Shown: one piece after another, positions 1-6,298 of the stretch
Layout of the letters: every line of letters starts with the position of its first letter
How positions within the stretch are numbered: position 1 is the stretch's first letter
Assembly: GCA_004376205.1 (NCBI GenBank)
Contig: SOKG01000128.1
Location: forward strand, 1-9,321
Source of the DNA: Dehalococcoidia bacterium
GTDB taxonomy: Bacteria; Chloroflexota; Dehalococcoidia; SZUA-161
Reading direction: 5' to 3'
Length of the DNA: 9,321 nt
Translations under genes and position numbers: made by a program
The notes under the pieces: generated by a model
The model's database searches: none
The model's input: the letters and a program-made list of their open reading frames with translations, nothing else
What the model was told of the DNA's origin: nothing

Positions 1-174
1 TACTGCAACTACATATTCGACACCTTTGGCAGATTTCCTGCCACCTTTGATACTATCGTGATGCCCGAATGGCTGCAGGTCCACCATCTGGAGGAAGAGT
101 TTTACCATAAATACGGGCTGGACAAGCTGTTGAACGAGACCCACAGGAAACATATGGGGCTGTGGCATAAGTAG
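1..174 (+). CDS. C-terminal fragment of an uncharacterised protein
   Basis: Reading frame 1 is open from the window edge to a TAG at 172-174 and encodes the last 57 residues of a protein whose start lies upstream. The fragment begins YCNYIFDTFGRFPATFD, continues with an aromatic and His-rich stretch (MPEWLQVHHLEEEFYHKYG) and ends in a basic tail (HRKHMGLWHK). I have seen similar tails (YGRFPAT followed by QxHHLxxxFY) at the ends of unannotated proteins in actinobacteria and Chloroflexota, but I know no established function for them. No membrane segment or metal motif can be claimed from this piece. It has the same strand as everything downstream but is separated by 257 bp that contain a candidate promoter, so it probably belongs to a preceding transcription unit. 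Confidence 0.7.
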   Translation, partial: YCNYIFDTFGRFPATFDTIVMPEWLQVHHLEEEFYHKYGLDKLLNETHRKHMGLWHK

Positions 175-201
175 CCAACGGAATCAACCAGCTCCATGAC
201 C

Positions 202-223
202 TGCTTTGCGAAGCAAGCTTCGC
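202..223 (+). other. Two overlapping, mutually exclusive short hairpins
   Basis: Stem A pairs TGCTT (202-206) with AAGCA (211-215) around a TGCG loop. Stem B pairs GCGAAG (208-213) with CTTCGC (218-223) around a CAAG loop. They share bases, so only one can form at a time. No T-run follows, so this is not a convincing intrinsic terminator. It lies 28 bp after the stop codon of the upstream gene and may be a 3'-end RNA structure. The pairing is seen directly; function is unknown. Confidence 0.3.
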
Positions 224-308
224 CATCTATCGAGCTTCCATTTTGCCACGCAGCCTTTGGTGGTAATGTCTTTACCTCAGTCAGGGGCCCGGAGCCTCCA
301 TGACGGGC

Positions 309-337
309 TTTACAACCAGCGAAATCAGTAGGATAAT
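309..337 (+). promoter_or_regulatory. Candidate sigma-70-type promoter for the gene cluster
   Basis: TTTACA (309-314, five of six matches to TTGACA) is separated by exactly 17 bp from GATAAT (332-337, five of six matches to TATAAT). Transcription would begin near 344, giving a leader of roughly 90 nt before the hydrolase start at 432. The element lies downstream of the earliest in-frame ATG at 300, which argues against that ATG being used from this promoter. It is the best promoter-like match I found in the 257-bp gap ahead of the cluster. Confidence 0.5.
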
Positions 338-421
338 GTGTGAACCTGAATATCGTGCGTCACGGGGCTCCCTGGGGAGGAAGCCGAGCGGTGACGACAG
401 GCGGCAGGCAGCAATAACAAT

Positions 422-429
422 GGAGAAGG
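422..429 (+). promoter_or_regulatory. Ribosome binding site that favours the start at 432
   Basis: GGAGAAGG (422-429) precedes the ATG at 432. The GGAG core ends 6 nt before that ATG. The alternative ATG at 420 overlaps this sequence and has no purine-rich motif of its own just upstream. A GGAG at 291-294 could serve the ATG at 300, but that start would add a 44-residue low-complexity extension not expected in this family. Confidence 0.5.
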
Positions 430-431
430 CT

Positions 432-1325
432 ATGCCAAATGTGGAGGAAGTAGCTGACAAGATCTATCGGCTTGAGACGCCAATACCCGGGATGAGCACT
501 ATCTTCGCAGTATATCTTATCCAGGAGTCGGAGGGGGTTCTGATAGAGCCCGGCCCCGCAACCGCCCTTCCCCAGATTCGCGAGGGGATGAACACCTTGG
601 GGATGAAGGAGCTGGCCTACATCATTCCCACCCACATCCACGTGGACCACGCAGGAGGTACCGGGGCCCTGGCCCAGCTTTTCCCCCAGGCGACGGTGTT
701 GGTCCACCCCGCCGGGGTAAAGCACGTCGTTGACCCGTCTCGCCTTATCGAGAGTACCAAGATGGCTTTTGGCCCCGACTTTGAGGATCGCTTGGGCCCG
801 ATTATTCCTGTCCCGGAATCGCAGATAGAGGTCCCGGAGGATGGGGAAATAATCTCGATCAATGGTAGAGAACTGCAAATTATATATGCCCCGGGACATG
901 CGCCTCACCACATGGTCATCTTCGACCGGAGTGTGGAGGGTATTTTCTGTGGCGAGGCCCTGGGGCTGCCGGGCCAGGGGGACAAACTGTTTCCGTTGCC
1001 TGGTGTTGCTCCACCAAGCTTTGATCAGGAGCTTTATTTGGAGACTATGGAGCTGCTGAGGCAACTGGGGCCCCGGATGCTTTTCTATTCGCATGGAGGG
1101 GTCGGGCGGGAGCCAGATACGCTGATTTCGATGGCGGCGGAAAGCACCCGCGTGTTTGGCGACATAATCCTCAAGGCTCTGAAGGAGGGCGAGCCCCCAG
1201 AGGCTATCAGCCGCAGAATCGGGGAGTATGCTACCAGTAGTTACGGGCTGAAGCTAGATGATATGGACTTGGCGATGATAGTAGGTGGGTACGCCCTCTA
1301 CTTCAACAAGAAGGGGTTGGCGTGA
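432..1325 (+). CDS. Metallo-beta-lactamase-fold hydrolase
   Basis: This encodes a 297-residue single-domain MBL-fold protein, a normal length for the superfamily, likely a cytosolic metal-dependent hydrolase of an ester, thioester or lactone. The signature T-H-x-H-x-D-H is at residues 67-73 (His68, His70, Asp72, His73). A further metal-ligand His is at 156 in APGHAPHH, and a C-terminal YSHGG supplies His221. The position that usually carries a bridging Asp (G-D-A-x) reads G-E-A-L, with Glu175. There is no signal peptide. The start at 432 is preferred because the family-like N-terminus begins at MPNVEEVADKIYRLETP and has a Shine-Dalgarno sequence; 420 and 300 are in-frame alternatives (the latter gives 341 residues). 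It is the first gene after the candidate promoter and ends 59 bp before the SDR gene. The substrate cannot be told from sequence; the fold assignment is secure. Confidence 0.9.
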   Translation: MPNVEEVADKIYRLETPIPGMSTIFAVYLIQESEGVLIEPGPATALPQIREGMNTLGMKELAYIIPTHIHVDHAGGTGALAQLFPQATVLVHPAGVKHVVDPSRLIESTKMAFGPDFEDRLGPIIPVPESQIEVPEDGEIISINGRELQIIYAPGHAPHHMVIFDRSVEGIFCGEALGLPGQGDKLFPLPGVAPPSFDQELYLETMELLRQLGPRMLFYSHGGVGREPDTLISMAAESTRVFGDIILKALKEGEPPEAISRRIGEYATSSYGLKLDDMDLAMIVGGYALYFNKKGLA

Positions 1326-1359
1326 CGAGGTATCGGCAAGCGTAGGACGCCAACGATAC
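1316..1359 (+). other. Alternative stem-loops spanning the hydrolase stop codon
   Basis: Two mutually exclusive stems are visible. Stem 1 pairs GTTGGCGT (1316-1323) with ACGCCAAC (1347-1354), eight perfect base pairs, and includes the first base of the hydrolase stop codon (TGA, 1323-1325). Stem 2 pairs GTATCG (1330-1335) with CGATAC (1354-1359) and encloses a second stem GCGT/ACGC (1340-1343/1347-1350) with an AGG loop. The SDR ribosome binding site (1371-1377) lies just downstream. No T-run follows, so this is not a standard terminator. A role in translation coupling or mRNA processing is inference. Confidence 0.4.
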
Positions 1360-1384
1360 TACTAGTCTTTGGAGGTGTGATGAA

Positions 1385-2173
1385 ATGAAGTCGAGCAGGG
1401 TTTCCGAGCGATTCGATATCGCTGGCAAGGTGGCCATAGTGACTGGAGCAGCTAGCGGAATAGGTCGTGCTATAGCATTGGACCTGGCTGAGGCTGGAGC
1501 AAAGGTGGCCGTTGCGGATAAAGCGTTGGGTGGTGCTGAAGAAGTAGCACGTGAAATCCAATCCGTAGGCGGCAAAGCCATCGCCATAAAGACCGATGTG
1601 ACTGACAGCAAAGATGTTGAACAAATGGCGCAACGGACTATCGAAAAATTCGGCAAGATCGACATCCTGATAAACAATGCCGGAATCATTGCGAGGAGTT
1701 CGGTCCTGGATATGAAGGAAGACGACTTGGACAGGACGTTTGACGTGAACCTCAAAGGCGTAGTACTCTGTTCCCAGGCTGCGGCCAGACACATGATTGA
1801 GCGGAAGAGTGGGAAGATTGTGAATATTGGATCGTCTTTATCTTCGAGGGCTTCTGTTTGCAACTTGTCGGGGGGAGGCGCCGACTACTGCGCATCAAAG
1901 GCAGCCGTACAGGCTCTTACCAGGTCACTGGCTATGGAGTTAGGCCCCTACGGGATAAACGTCAATTCCGTGGCCCCAGGGCCGACCAATACACCAATGC
2001 ACGAGGGCTTGTGGGAAATGGCGGCAATATACTACCAAAACAGCGTGCCCCTTGGTAGATTGGCGGAGCCTGAGGATATAGCGGATGTAGTTGTATTCTT
2101 GGTTACAGATGCTGCCCGGTACATAACAGGCCAAACCATTCATGTGAATGGCGGGCAGATAATGGTGGACTGA
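1385..2173 (+). CDS. Classical short-chain dehydrogenase/reductase (SDR)
   Basis: This 262-residue protein has the usual length of a classical SDR and should catalyse reversible NAD(P)-dependent oxidation of a hydroxyl group to a ketone in the cytosol. The nucleotide-binding TGAASGIG is at residues 20-27. Asp45 at the end of the second beta strand favours NAD(H) over NADP(H). Also visible are the DV pair at 71-72, NNAG at 97-100, Asn122, the catalytic Ser at 150/151, and Tyr168-x3-Lys172. The Ser-to-Tyr loop is about five residues longer than in FabG, which may shape the substrate pocket. The C-terminus (GRLAEPEDIA, then YITGQTIHVNGG) is typical. GGAGGTG (1371-1377) sits 7 nt before the ATG; the ATG at 1380 is followed by an in-frame stop and is not used. 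The next gene starts 18 bp after its stop, so the two are probably co-expressed. FabG-like, hydroxysteroid- or sugar-type substrates are possible; sequence alone does not choose. Confidence 0.93.
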   Translation: MKSSRVSERFDIAGKVAIVTGAASGIGRAIALDLAEAGAKVAVADKALGGAEEVAREIQSVGGKAIAIKTDVTDSKDVEQMAQRTIEKFGKIDILINNAGIIARSSVLDMKEDDLDRTFDVNLKGVVLCSQAAARHMIERKSGKIVNIGSSLSSRASVCNLSGGGADYCASKAAVQALTRSLAMELGPYGINVNSVAPGPTNTPMHEGLWEMAAIYYQNSVPLGRLAEPEDIADVVVFLVTDAARYITGQTIHVNGGQIMVD

Positions 2174-2177
2174 CAAT

Positions 2178-2184
2178 AGGAGGT
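2178..2184 (+). promoter_or_regulatory. Ribosome binding site fixing the flavoenzyme start at 2192
   Basis: AGGAGGT (2178-2184) is a full Shine-Dalgarno match with 7 nt spacing to the ATG at 2192. An in-frame GTG at 2183 overlaps this motif and would leave no room for ribosome binding, so the three-residue longer form is rejected. Confidence 0.8.
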
Positions 2185-2191
2185 GCTAGCG

Positions 2192-4141
2192 ATGGCCAAG
2201 TTGGAAAAACTCTTCGAGCCGGTCAAGATAGGCAAACTGGAGCTCAAGAACAGGGTGGTAATGCCGGCCTTGAACACAAAGTTCGGGACCGAATTCGGTG
2301 CAGTAAGCGAACGATCGATAGCTTTCTACGAGGAAAGAGCCAGAGGCGGGGTGAGCCTCATTGTAATCGAGAACACCTGCATTGATTGGCCAGTGGGCAA
2401 GGCTGGCACAAGTCCTATACGTGCAGACGAATGGAAATTCGTCCACGGTCTGCACGATTTGGCGGAAGCGGTTCATCTTCATGGTGTCAAGATCGCCACC
2501 CAGCTGCAGCATACTGGGAGGCAGGGCTCATCATTGACAAGCGCCGAGGGGCAACAACTTGTGGCGCCCTCAGCAATCCCCTGCCTGCCCACCGGCGGAG
2601 AAATGCCTCGGGAATTGACAATCGAGGAAATCGAGGGATTAATAGGGAAATTTGTCATGGGGGCAACGCTCACCAAAGCGGCTGGATTCGACGCCGTGGA
2701 GATTCAGGGTGCTCATGGGTACCTGATCACTCAGTTCATGTCCCCCTACAGCAACAAGCGCACGGATGAGTACGGCGGTGATTTCGAGGGGAGGATGAAA
2801 TTCGCCCTAAGGATCGTAGAGGGGGTAAGGCTAGCTGTTGGCCCTGATTTTCCCATAATCATCAGGCTCAATGGAGACGAGCATATAGAGGGAGGCCTGA
2901 CACTGGAGGACAACAAGCTTATCGCCCGGAGGTTGGAGGCTGCTGGAGTGGATGCCCTGAGCATATCTGCGGGTATTTATGAATCGCCACCCTGGTATAG
3001 CAGGATATTCCCCGCGATGGGCATGCCCGCGGGATGCAATGTGCCCCTGGCAGCAGAGATCAAGAAGGTTGTCAACATACCGGTTATCGTCGCCGGTAAG
3101 CTCGGCAATCCACTGCTGGCCGAAGAGGTCCTAAGAGACGGAAAGGCAGACCTGATCGCCATGGGTAGGCCTCTCCTTGCAGATTCCGAGCTACCAAGGA
3201 AGGCTGCTGAGGGGAGATTGGATGATATTCGTCCCTGTCTTTCCTGCAATGAGGGCTGTGGTGGCAGTATGTCTCATATGTGGCGCTTAAGTTGTGCAGT
3301 GAATCCAGCCTTGGGCAAAGAGAGGGAATATAAAATTGAGCCGGCGAAGAAGGCTAAGCGCGTGGTCGTCGTCGGCAGCGGCCCTGGAGGCATGGAGGCA
3401 GCAAGAGTTGCAGCGCTGAGGGGCCATGATGTAACCCTATATGAAAGAGAGAAAAGCCTGGGGGGTCAACTAATACCAGCTTCGGCCCCTCAATTCAAGC
3501 ATGCGATGAAAGACCTGGTAGAGTACCTCAAGACACAGGTCAAGAAGCTCGGCGTAAAGATCGAGCTAGGAGAAGAAGCTACGCCAGCATTGATCAAGGC
3601 ACTGAAACCAGACGTTGTGATTCTGGCAACGGGAGCCTCTCCGCTCATTCCAGACATCCCGGGGGTCAAGGGGGGCAACGTCGCTACCGCTAGCGAGATA
3701 CTGCTCGGTGAAAGGAAGGCTGGCGACAAAGTTGTCGTGGTTGGCGGTGGCGAAGTTGGTGCGGAGCTTGCCTGGTTCCTGGCGGAGCAGGGCAAGAGGG
3801 TAACTATCGTTGAGATGACATATGGCGTGGCAAATGATATGAACATGTTCAGTCGCTTCTATCTGTTGGATAAGCTGGCTGAGCTCGGCATTGAGATACT
3901 AACCAACACTACAGCCAAAGAGATTACAGATAAGGGCGTGGTTGCCGTCGATATCAGTGGGAACAAGCAGGTCATAGAGGCAGATACTGTAGCGCTTGCC
4001 GTCGGCTTTGGATCCAATAATGAGCTTGGCGAAAAGCTGAGAGGCGAAATCCCGGAGGTATACACCATTGGGGACTGTGTGAAGCCGGGCAAGATACAGG
4101 AAGCAATCCATGGTGGATCGCGCGTCGCGCGCCAGATCTGA
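2192..4141 (+). CDS. FMN/4Fe-4S/FAD enoate-type reductase (OYE family, FadH/BaiCD-like)
   Basis: This 649-residue protein has the three-part layout of 2,4-dienoyl-CoA reductase, 2-enoate reductase and the bile-acid enzymes BaiCD/BaiH. An N-terminal OYE-like TIM barrel that should bind FMN covers about residues 5-345. It includes AHGYLITQF (His175, Tyr177) and SNKRTDEYGG, both hallmarks of this group. A [4Fe-4S] site follows in the exact pattern C-x2-C-x3-C-x11-C at Cys349, 352, 356 and 368. The C-terminal pyridine nucleotide-disulfide oxidoreductase part has GSGPGG (395-400) for FAD and GGGEVG (518-523) for NAD(P)H, and ends with YTIGDC. The family passes hydride from NAD(P)H through FAD, the Fe-S centre and FMN to a C=C conjugated to a carbonyl. 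The barrel segment 261-270 (GIYESPPWYS) lacks an obvious counterpart to E. coli FadH His252, so this is unlikely to be a standard FadH. The enzyme is probably cytosolic. The protein appears full length. Substrate is unknown. Confidence 0.92.
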   Translation: MAKLEKLFEPVKIGKLELKNRVVMPALNTKFGTEFGAVSERSIAFYEERARGGVSLIVIENTCIDWPVGKAGTSPIRADEWKFVHGLHDLAEAVHLHGVKIATQLQHTGRQGSSLTSAEGQQLVAPSAIPCLPTGGEMPRELTIEEIEGLIGKFVMGATLTKAAGFDAVEIQGAHGYLITQFMSPYSNKRTDEYGGDFEGRMKFALRIVEGVRLAVGPDFPIIIRLNGDEHIEGGLTLEDNKLIARRLEAAGVDALSISAGIYESPPWYSRIFPAMGMPAGCNVPLAAEIKKVVNIPVIVAGKLGNPLLAEEVLRDGKADLIAMGRPLLADSELPRKAAEGRLDDIRPCLSCNEGCGGSMSHMWRLSCAVNPALGKEREYKIEPAKKAKRVVVVGSGPGGMEAARVAALRGHDVTLYEREKSLGGQLIPASAPQFKHAMKDLVEYLKTQVKKLGVKIELGEEATPALIKALKPDVVILATGASPLIPDIPGVKGGNVATASEILLGERKAGDKVVVVGGGEVGAELAWFLAEQGKRVTIVEMTYGVANDMNMFSRFYLLDKLAELGIEILTNTTAKEITDKGVVAVDISGNKQVIEADTVALAVGFGSNNELGEKLRGEIPEVYTIGDCVKPGKIQEAIHGGSRVARQI

Positions 4142-4180
4142 AGAGTAAACACAGAAATGCTATTGCAATGAGGTAGTCAC

Positions 4181-5386
4181 ATGCCTAAGACGATTGTTAT
4201 TCCTGTCACCCTGGACACCAAGGGAGAGGAGACTAAATACATCAAGGATGAGATAGAGAGGAAAGGACATAACACGATAGTCATAGATGTAGGCGTTTTG
4301 GGCGAACCTCTAATCAAAGCTGATATCACTAGGGAGGAAGTTGCCCAAGCTGGTGGTAGCAGCCTCCGAGAGCTGGTCGAGGCAGCAGAGAAAGGCGCTG
4401 ATAGAACAGAGGGAACGAACGTAATGATAAGCGGGGTACAAAAGATTGTTGAGGAGCTCCACTCTGCGGGGAAGCTGGACGGCATAATATCCCTGGGCGG
4501 CTCGACAGGAGCTGCCCTGGGAACTTCGGCCATGAGCGTATTGCCCATCGGCATACCCAAGCTCATGGTGAGCACGGGATTCGAGCTCCAGTTCGTCGGC
4601 CACAAGGACATAGCCATGATGCAGACTCCGGCGGACATACTGGGTCTTAACTCAGTAATGAGAAAGACGCTGGCTTGCGCAGCCGGGGCGATTGTGGGTA
4701 TGGTGGAAGCGGAAGTGCGAGGGCCGATCAAGCCTTTGGTCGGAATAACTGCTCTCGGAGTTACCACCCCCGCGGTCATGAGGATCAAGCCCCTCCTCGA
4801 AGAGAGGGGATACGACCTCATAGCTTTTCACACGGACACACAGGTGTTGGATGAGCTAGTGCAAGAAGGCAGAATCAGCGGGATCATAGACCTGACGACC
4901 TTTGAGGTAATGATACCGCTGACCTATCACCTACCGGAGGAACTGGCGGAAGGCAGGCTCAGGCCTGCAGGCGAGAAGGGGCTTCCCCAGGTTATCGTCC
5001 CTGGCGGTCTGGACATGCTCATCTTGACGGGTACGAAGGAGACTGTTCCCCCGGAATACAAAGACCGAGTGCTGCATGTTCACGGCCCCGACAGGGTGCT
5101 GGCGAGAACGACCAAAGAGGAGGTGGGAAAGGCAGCTAGAATCTTAGCTGAGAGGGCAAACAGAGCAACGGGACCGGTTGCTATAGTCATCCCACTGCGG
5201 GGTTTCTCGGCGGTAGACCAAGAGGGCCAGCATTTCTACGACCCGGAGGCTGACGGAGCGTTTGCTCAAGTGGTCAAGGGTATTGTAAAAGAAGGCGTCG
5301 AAATTGTGGAGGTCGACGCACACATTAACGATGATGAGTTTGCCAAAAGGGTGGTTGATACCTATGACAGGATAACCGCAAGGTGA
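4181..5386 (+). CDS. Tm-1-like (UPF0261) protein, putative ATP-binding
   Basis: This 401-residue protein matches the UPF0261/Tm-1-like family, whose plant member is the N-terminal half of the tomato antiviral protein Tm-1. Family features visible are the start IVIPVTLDTKGEETKYI, ITREEVA, the Gly-rich GGSTGAALGT at about 106-115, PIGIPKLMVST (122-132), DILGLN, ALGVTTPAVMR, VPGGLDML, then ATGPVAIVIPLRGFSAVD and a C-terminal DPEADGAF and VDAHINDDEFA. Two places look unusual against the family pattern I remember: the segment after VSTG (133-141) seems short, and FHTDTQ (216-221) stands where many members have a Gly-rich FHATGxGG stretch. No signal peptide or membrane segment is seen. GAGGT (4170-4174) precedes the ATG by 6 nt. 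The gene is 39 bp after the flavoenzyme and 10 bp before its TIM-barrel partner. Nucleotide binding is known for plant Tm-1; the bacterial reaction is not established to my knowledge. Confidence 0.88.
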   Translation: MPKTIVIPVTLDTKGEETKYIKDEIERKGHNTIVIDVGVLGEPLIKADITREEVAQAGGSSLRELVEAAEKGADRTEGTNVMISGVQKIVEELHSAGKLDGIISLGGSTGAALGTSAMSVLPIGIPKLMVSTGFELQFVGHKDIAMMQTPADILGLNSVMRKTLACAAGAIVGMVEAEVRGPIKPLVGITALGVTTPAVMRIKPLLEERGYDLIAFHTDTQVLDELVQEGRISGIIDLTTFEVMIPLTYHLPEELAEGRLRPAGEKGLPQVIVPGGLDMLILTGTKETVPPEYKDRVLHVHGPDRVLARTTKEEVGKAARILAERANRATGPVAIVIPLRGFSAVDQEGQHFYDPEADGAFAQVVKGIVKEGVEIVEVDAHINDDEFAKRVVDTYDRITAR

Positions 5387-5396
5387 GGTATTTAGA

Positions 5397-6236
5397 ATGG
5401 GGAAGAGATTTACCAGAGAGGAAATCCTAAGAAGGCTCAGGAAGACCAGTGAGGAGGGAAAGCCGATCATCGCCGCCGGCAGCAGCGCGGGTATCATAGC
5501 CAAGTGCGCCGAGCTCGGAGGGGCCGATCTGATAATGGTCTACAGTTCAGGGAAGGCAAGAATAAGAGGATTTCAGCCTACTATGGTCGAGAACTCCAAC
5601 GCAGTAACCTTAGAGATGTTTGAAGAAATAGACGCTGTGGTGCAAGACACGCCGATCATCGCCGGTATCGATGCAGCCGAGCCTCCCGCCGGCAGGGATC
5701 TGGCCGAGTTGGTGAAAAGGTTTGTAGATACTGGATTCTCGGGCATAATCAACTTTCCCACATACGGCTTCTTTGAGGACGAAGCCTGGCGTAAGAGTAG
5801 GGAGGCCGAAGGGATAGGATTCTCCAGGGAGATCGAGCTGATACGGACAGCTCGAAATATGGATGTATTCACCATGGCCTACGTATTCTTTCCACAAGAT
5901 GCACGGGCAATGGCTGAGGCGGGGGTTGACTGCATGGTTCCACACGCAGGGGGAACCGCTGGCGGTCTGGTGGGATTTGATGCAATTGCAGCACCTCTGG
6001 AGGATGCAGCTGCCAGCGTGCAGAAGATGATCGAGGTAACCAAGCAAGTGAATCCAGATGTCATCTGTCTGGCTCACGGTGGGCCAATTGCGGCCCCTGA
6101 GGATACCAAATACCTTTATGAGCATACGGAGGCGGCAGGTTTTGTCGGGGCCTCAAGCATAGAAAGGATACCTGTCGAAAAAGCGGTCACCCAAGTAGTA
6201 GAGGCATTTAAGAACTTTCAGCTAAAGAGGCGCTGA
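5397..6236 (+). CDS. TIM-barrel protein of the phosphoenolpyruvate hydrolase family (Tm-1 C-terminal-like)
   Basis: This 279-residue protein matches the family that databases call phosphoenolpyruvate hydrolase family or TIM-barrel signal transduction protein, and corresponds to the C-terminal half of plant Tm-1. Supporting stretches are IIAAGSSAGIIAKCAELGGAD (split around residues 24-44), VYSSGK (48-53), DTPIIAGIDAAEP, GFSGIINFPTYG, AYVFFPQDARAMAEAGVD, VPHAGGTAGG (181-190), LAHGGPIAAPED (225-236) and GFVGASSIERIP (248-259). Conserved His183 and His227 and the Gly-rich loops are likely active-site or phosphate-binding positions; this is inference. The family name should not be read as a proven reaction. 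Its GAGGT ribosome binding site (5385-5389) overlaps the stop codon of the Tm-1-like gene, 7 nt before the ATG, which points to coupled translation and probably a shared complex or pathway step. The protein is cytosolic by appearance and full length. Confidence 0.88.
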   Translation: MGKRFTREEILRRLRKTSEEGKPIIAAGSSAGIIAKCAELGGADLIMVYSSGKARIRGFQPTMVENSNAVTLEMFEEIDAVVQDTPIIAGIDAAEPPAGRDLAELVKRFVDTGFSGIINFPTYGFFEDEAWRKSREAEGIGFSREIELIRTARNMDVFTMAYVFFPQDARAMAEAGVDCMVPHAGGTAGGLVGFDAIAAPLEDAAASVQKMIEVTKQVNPDVICLAHGGPIAAPEDTKYLYEHTEAAGFVGASSIERIPVEKAVTQVVEAFKNFQLKRR

Positions 6237-6261
6237 ACCTCTTCATGGCCTCTTTCCCCAA

Positions 6262-6267
6262 TATAAT
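6262..6267 (+). promoter_or_regulatory. Candidate internal promoter -10 element
   Basis: A perfect TATAAT lies in the 62-bp gap before the alcohol dehydrogenase gene. The best upstream partner is weak: TCTTCA (6240-6245) with a 16-bp spacer, three of six matches to TTGACA. There is no extended -10 TG. Transcription would start near 6273-6275, about 25 nt before the start codon. It could express the last three genes separately. An activator would probably be needed given the poor -35. Confidence 0.35.
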
Positions 6268-6268
6268 C

Positions 6269-6281
6269 GCTCTTTGAGAGC
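6269..6281 (+). promoter_or_regulatory. Short dyad just downstream of the internal -10
   Basis: GCTCT-TTG-AGAGC is a perfect five-base inverted repeat whose position overlaps the predicted transcription start. It could be a small operator or a weak hairpin in read-through mRNA. There is no T-run, so it is not a terminator. Function is unknown. Confidence 0.25.
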
Positions 6282-6285
6282 AAAA

Positions 6286-6292
6286 GGGAGGT
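6286..6292 (+). promoter_or_regulatory. Ribosome binding site fixing the dehydrogenase start at 6299
   Basis: GGGAGGT (6286-6292) lies 6 nt before the ATG at 6299. An in-frame TTG at 6293 directly abuts the motif and cannot be served by it, so the two-residue longer form is rejected. Confidence 0.75.
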
Positions 6293-6298
6293 TTGTCG

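Noticed and set aside
300..431. N-terminal 44-residue extension of the MBL hydrolase from the ATG at 300
   Set aside because: A GGAG at 291-294 makes it possible, but the residues look unlike the family, the best promoter lies inside it, and the ATG at 432 has a suitable ribosome binding site.
360..1094. Long minus-strand open frame opposite the MBL hydrolase
   Set aside because: It overlaps a gene with clear catalytic motifs, has no recognisable domain, and fits a GC-driven shadow frame.
1303..1863. Minus-strand open frame opposite the SDR
   Set aside because: No domain or ribosome binding site is visible, and the plus strand encodes a textbook SDR.
4162..4169. Palindrome ATTGCAAT before the Tm-1-like gene
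   Set aside because: Eight bases is too short to claim an operator, and no promoter or second copy is apparent.
6225..6255. AAGAGG (6225-6230) pairing with CCTCTT (6238-6243) or with the CCTCTTT at 6249-6255, as a terminator after the TIM-barrel gene
   Set aside because: The stems are only 6-7 bp, AT-containing, overlap the stop codon, and are not followed by a T-run.
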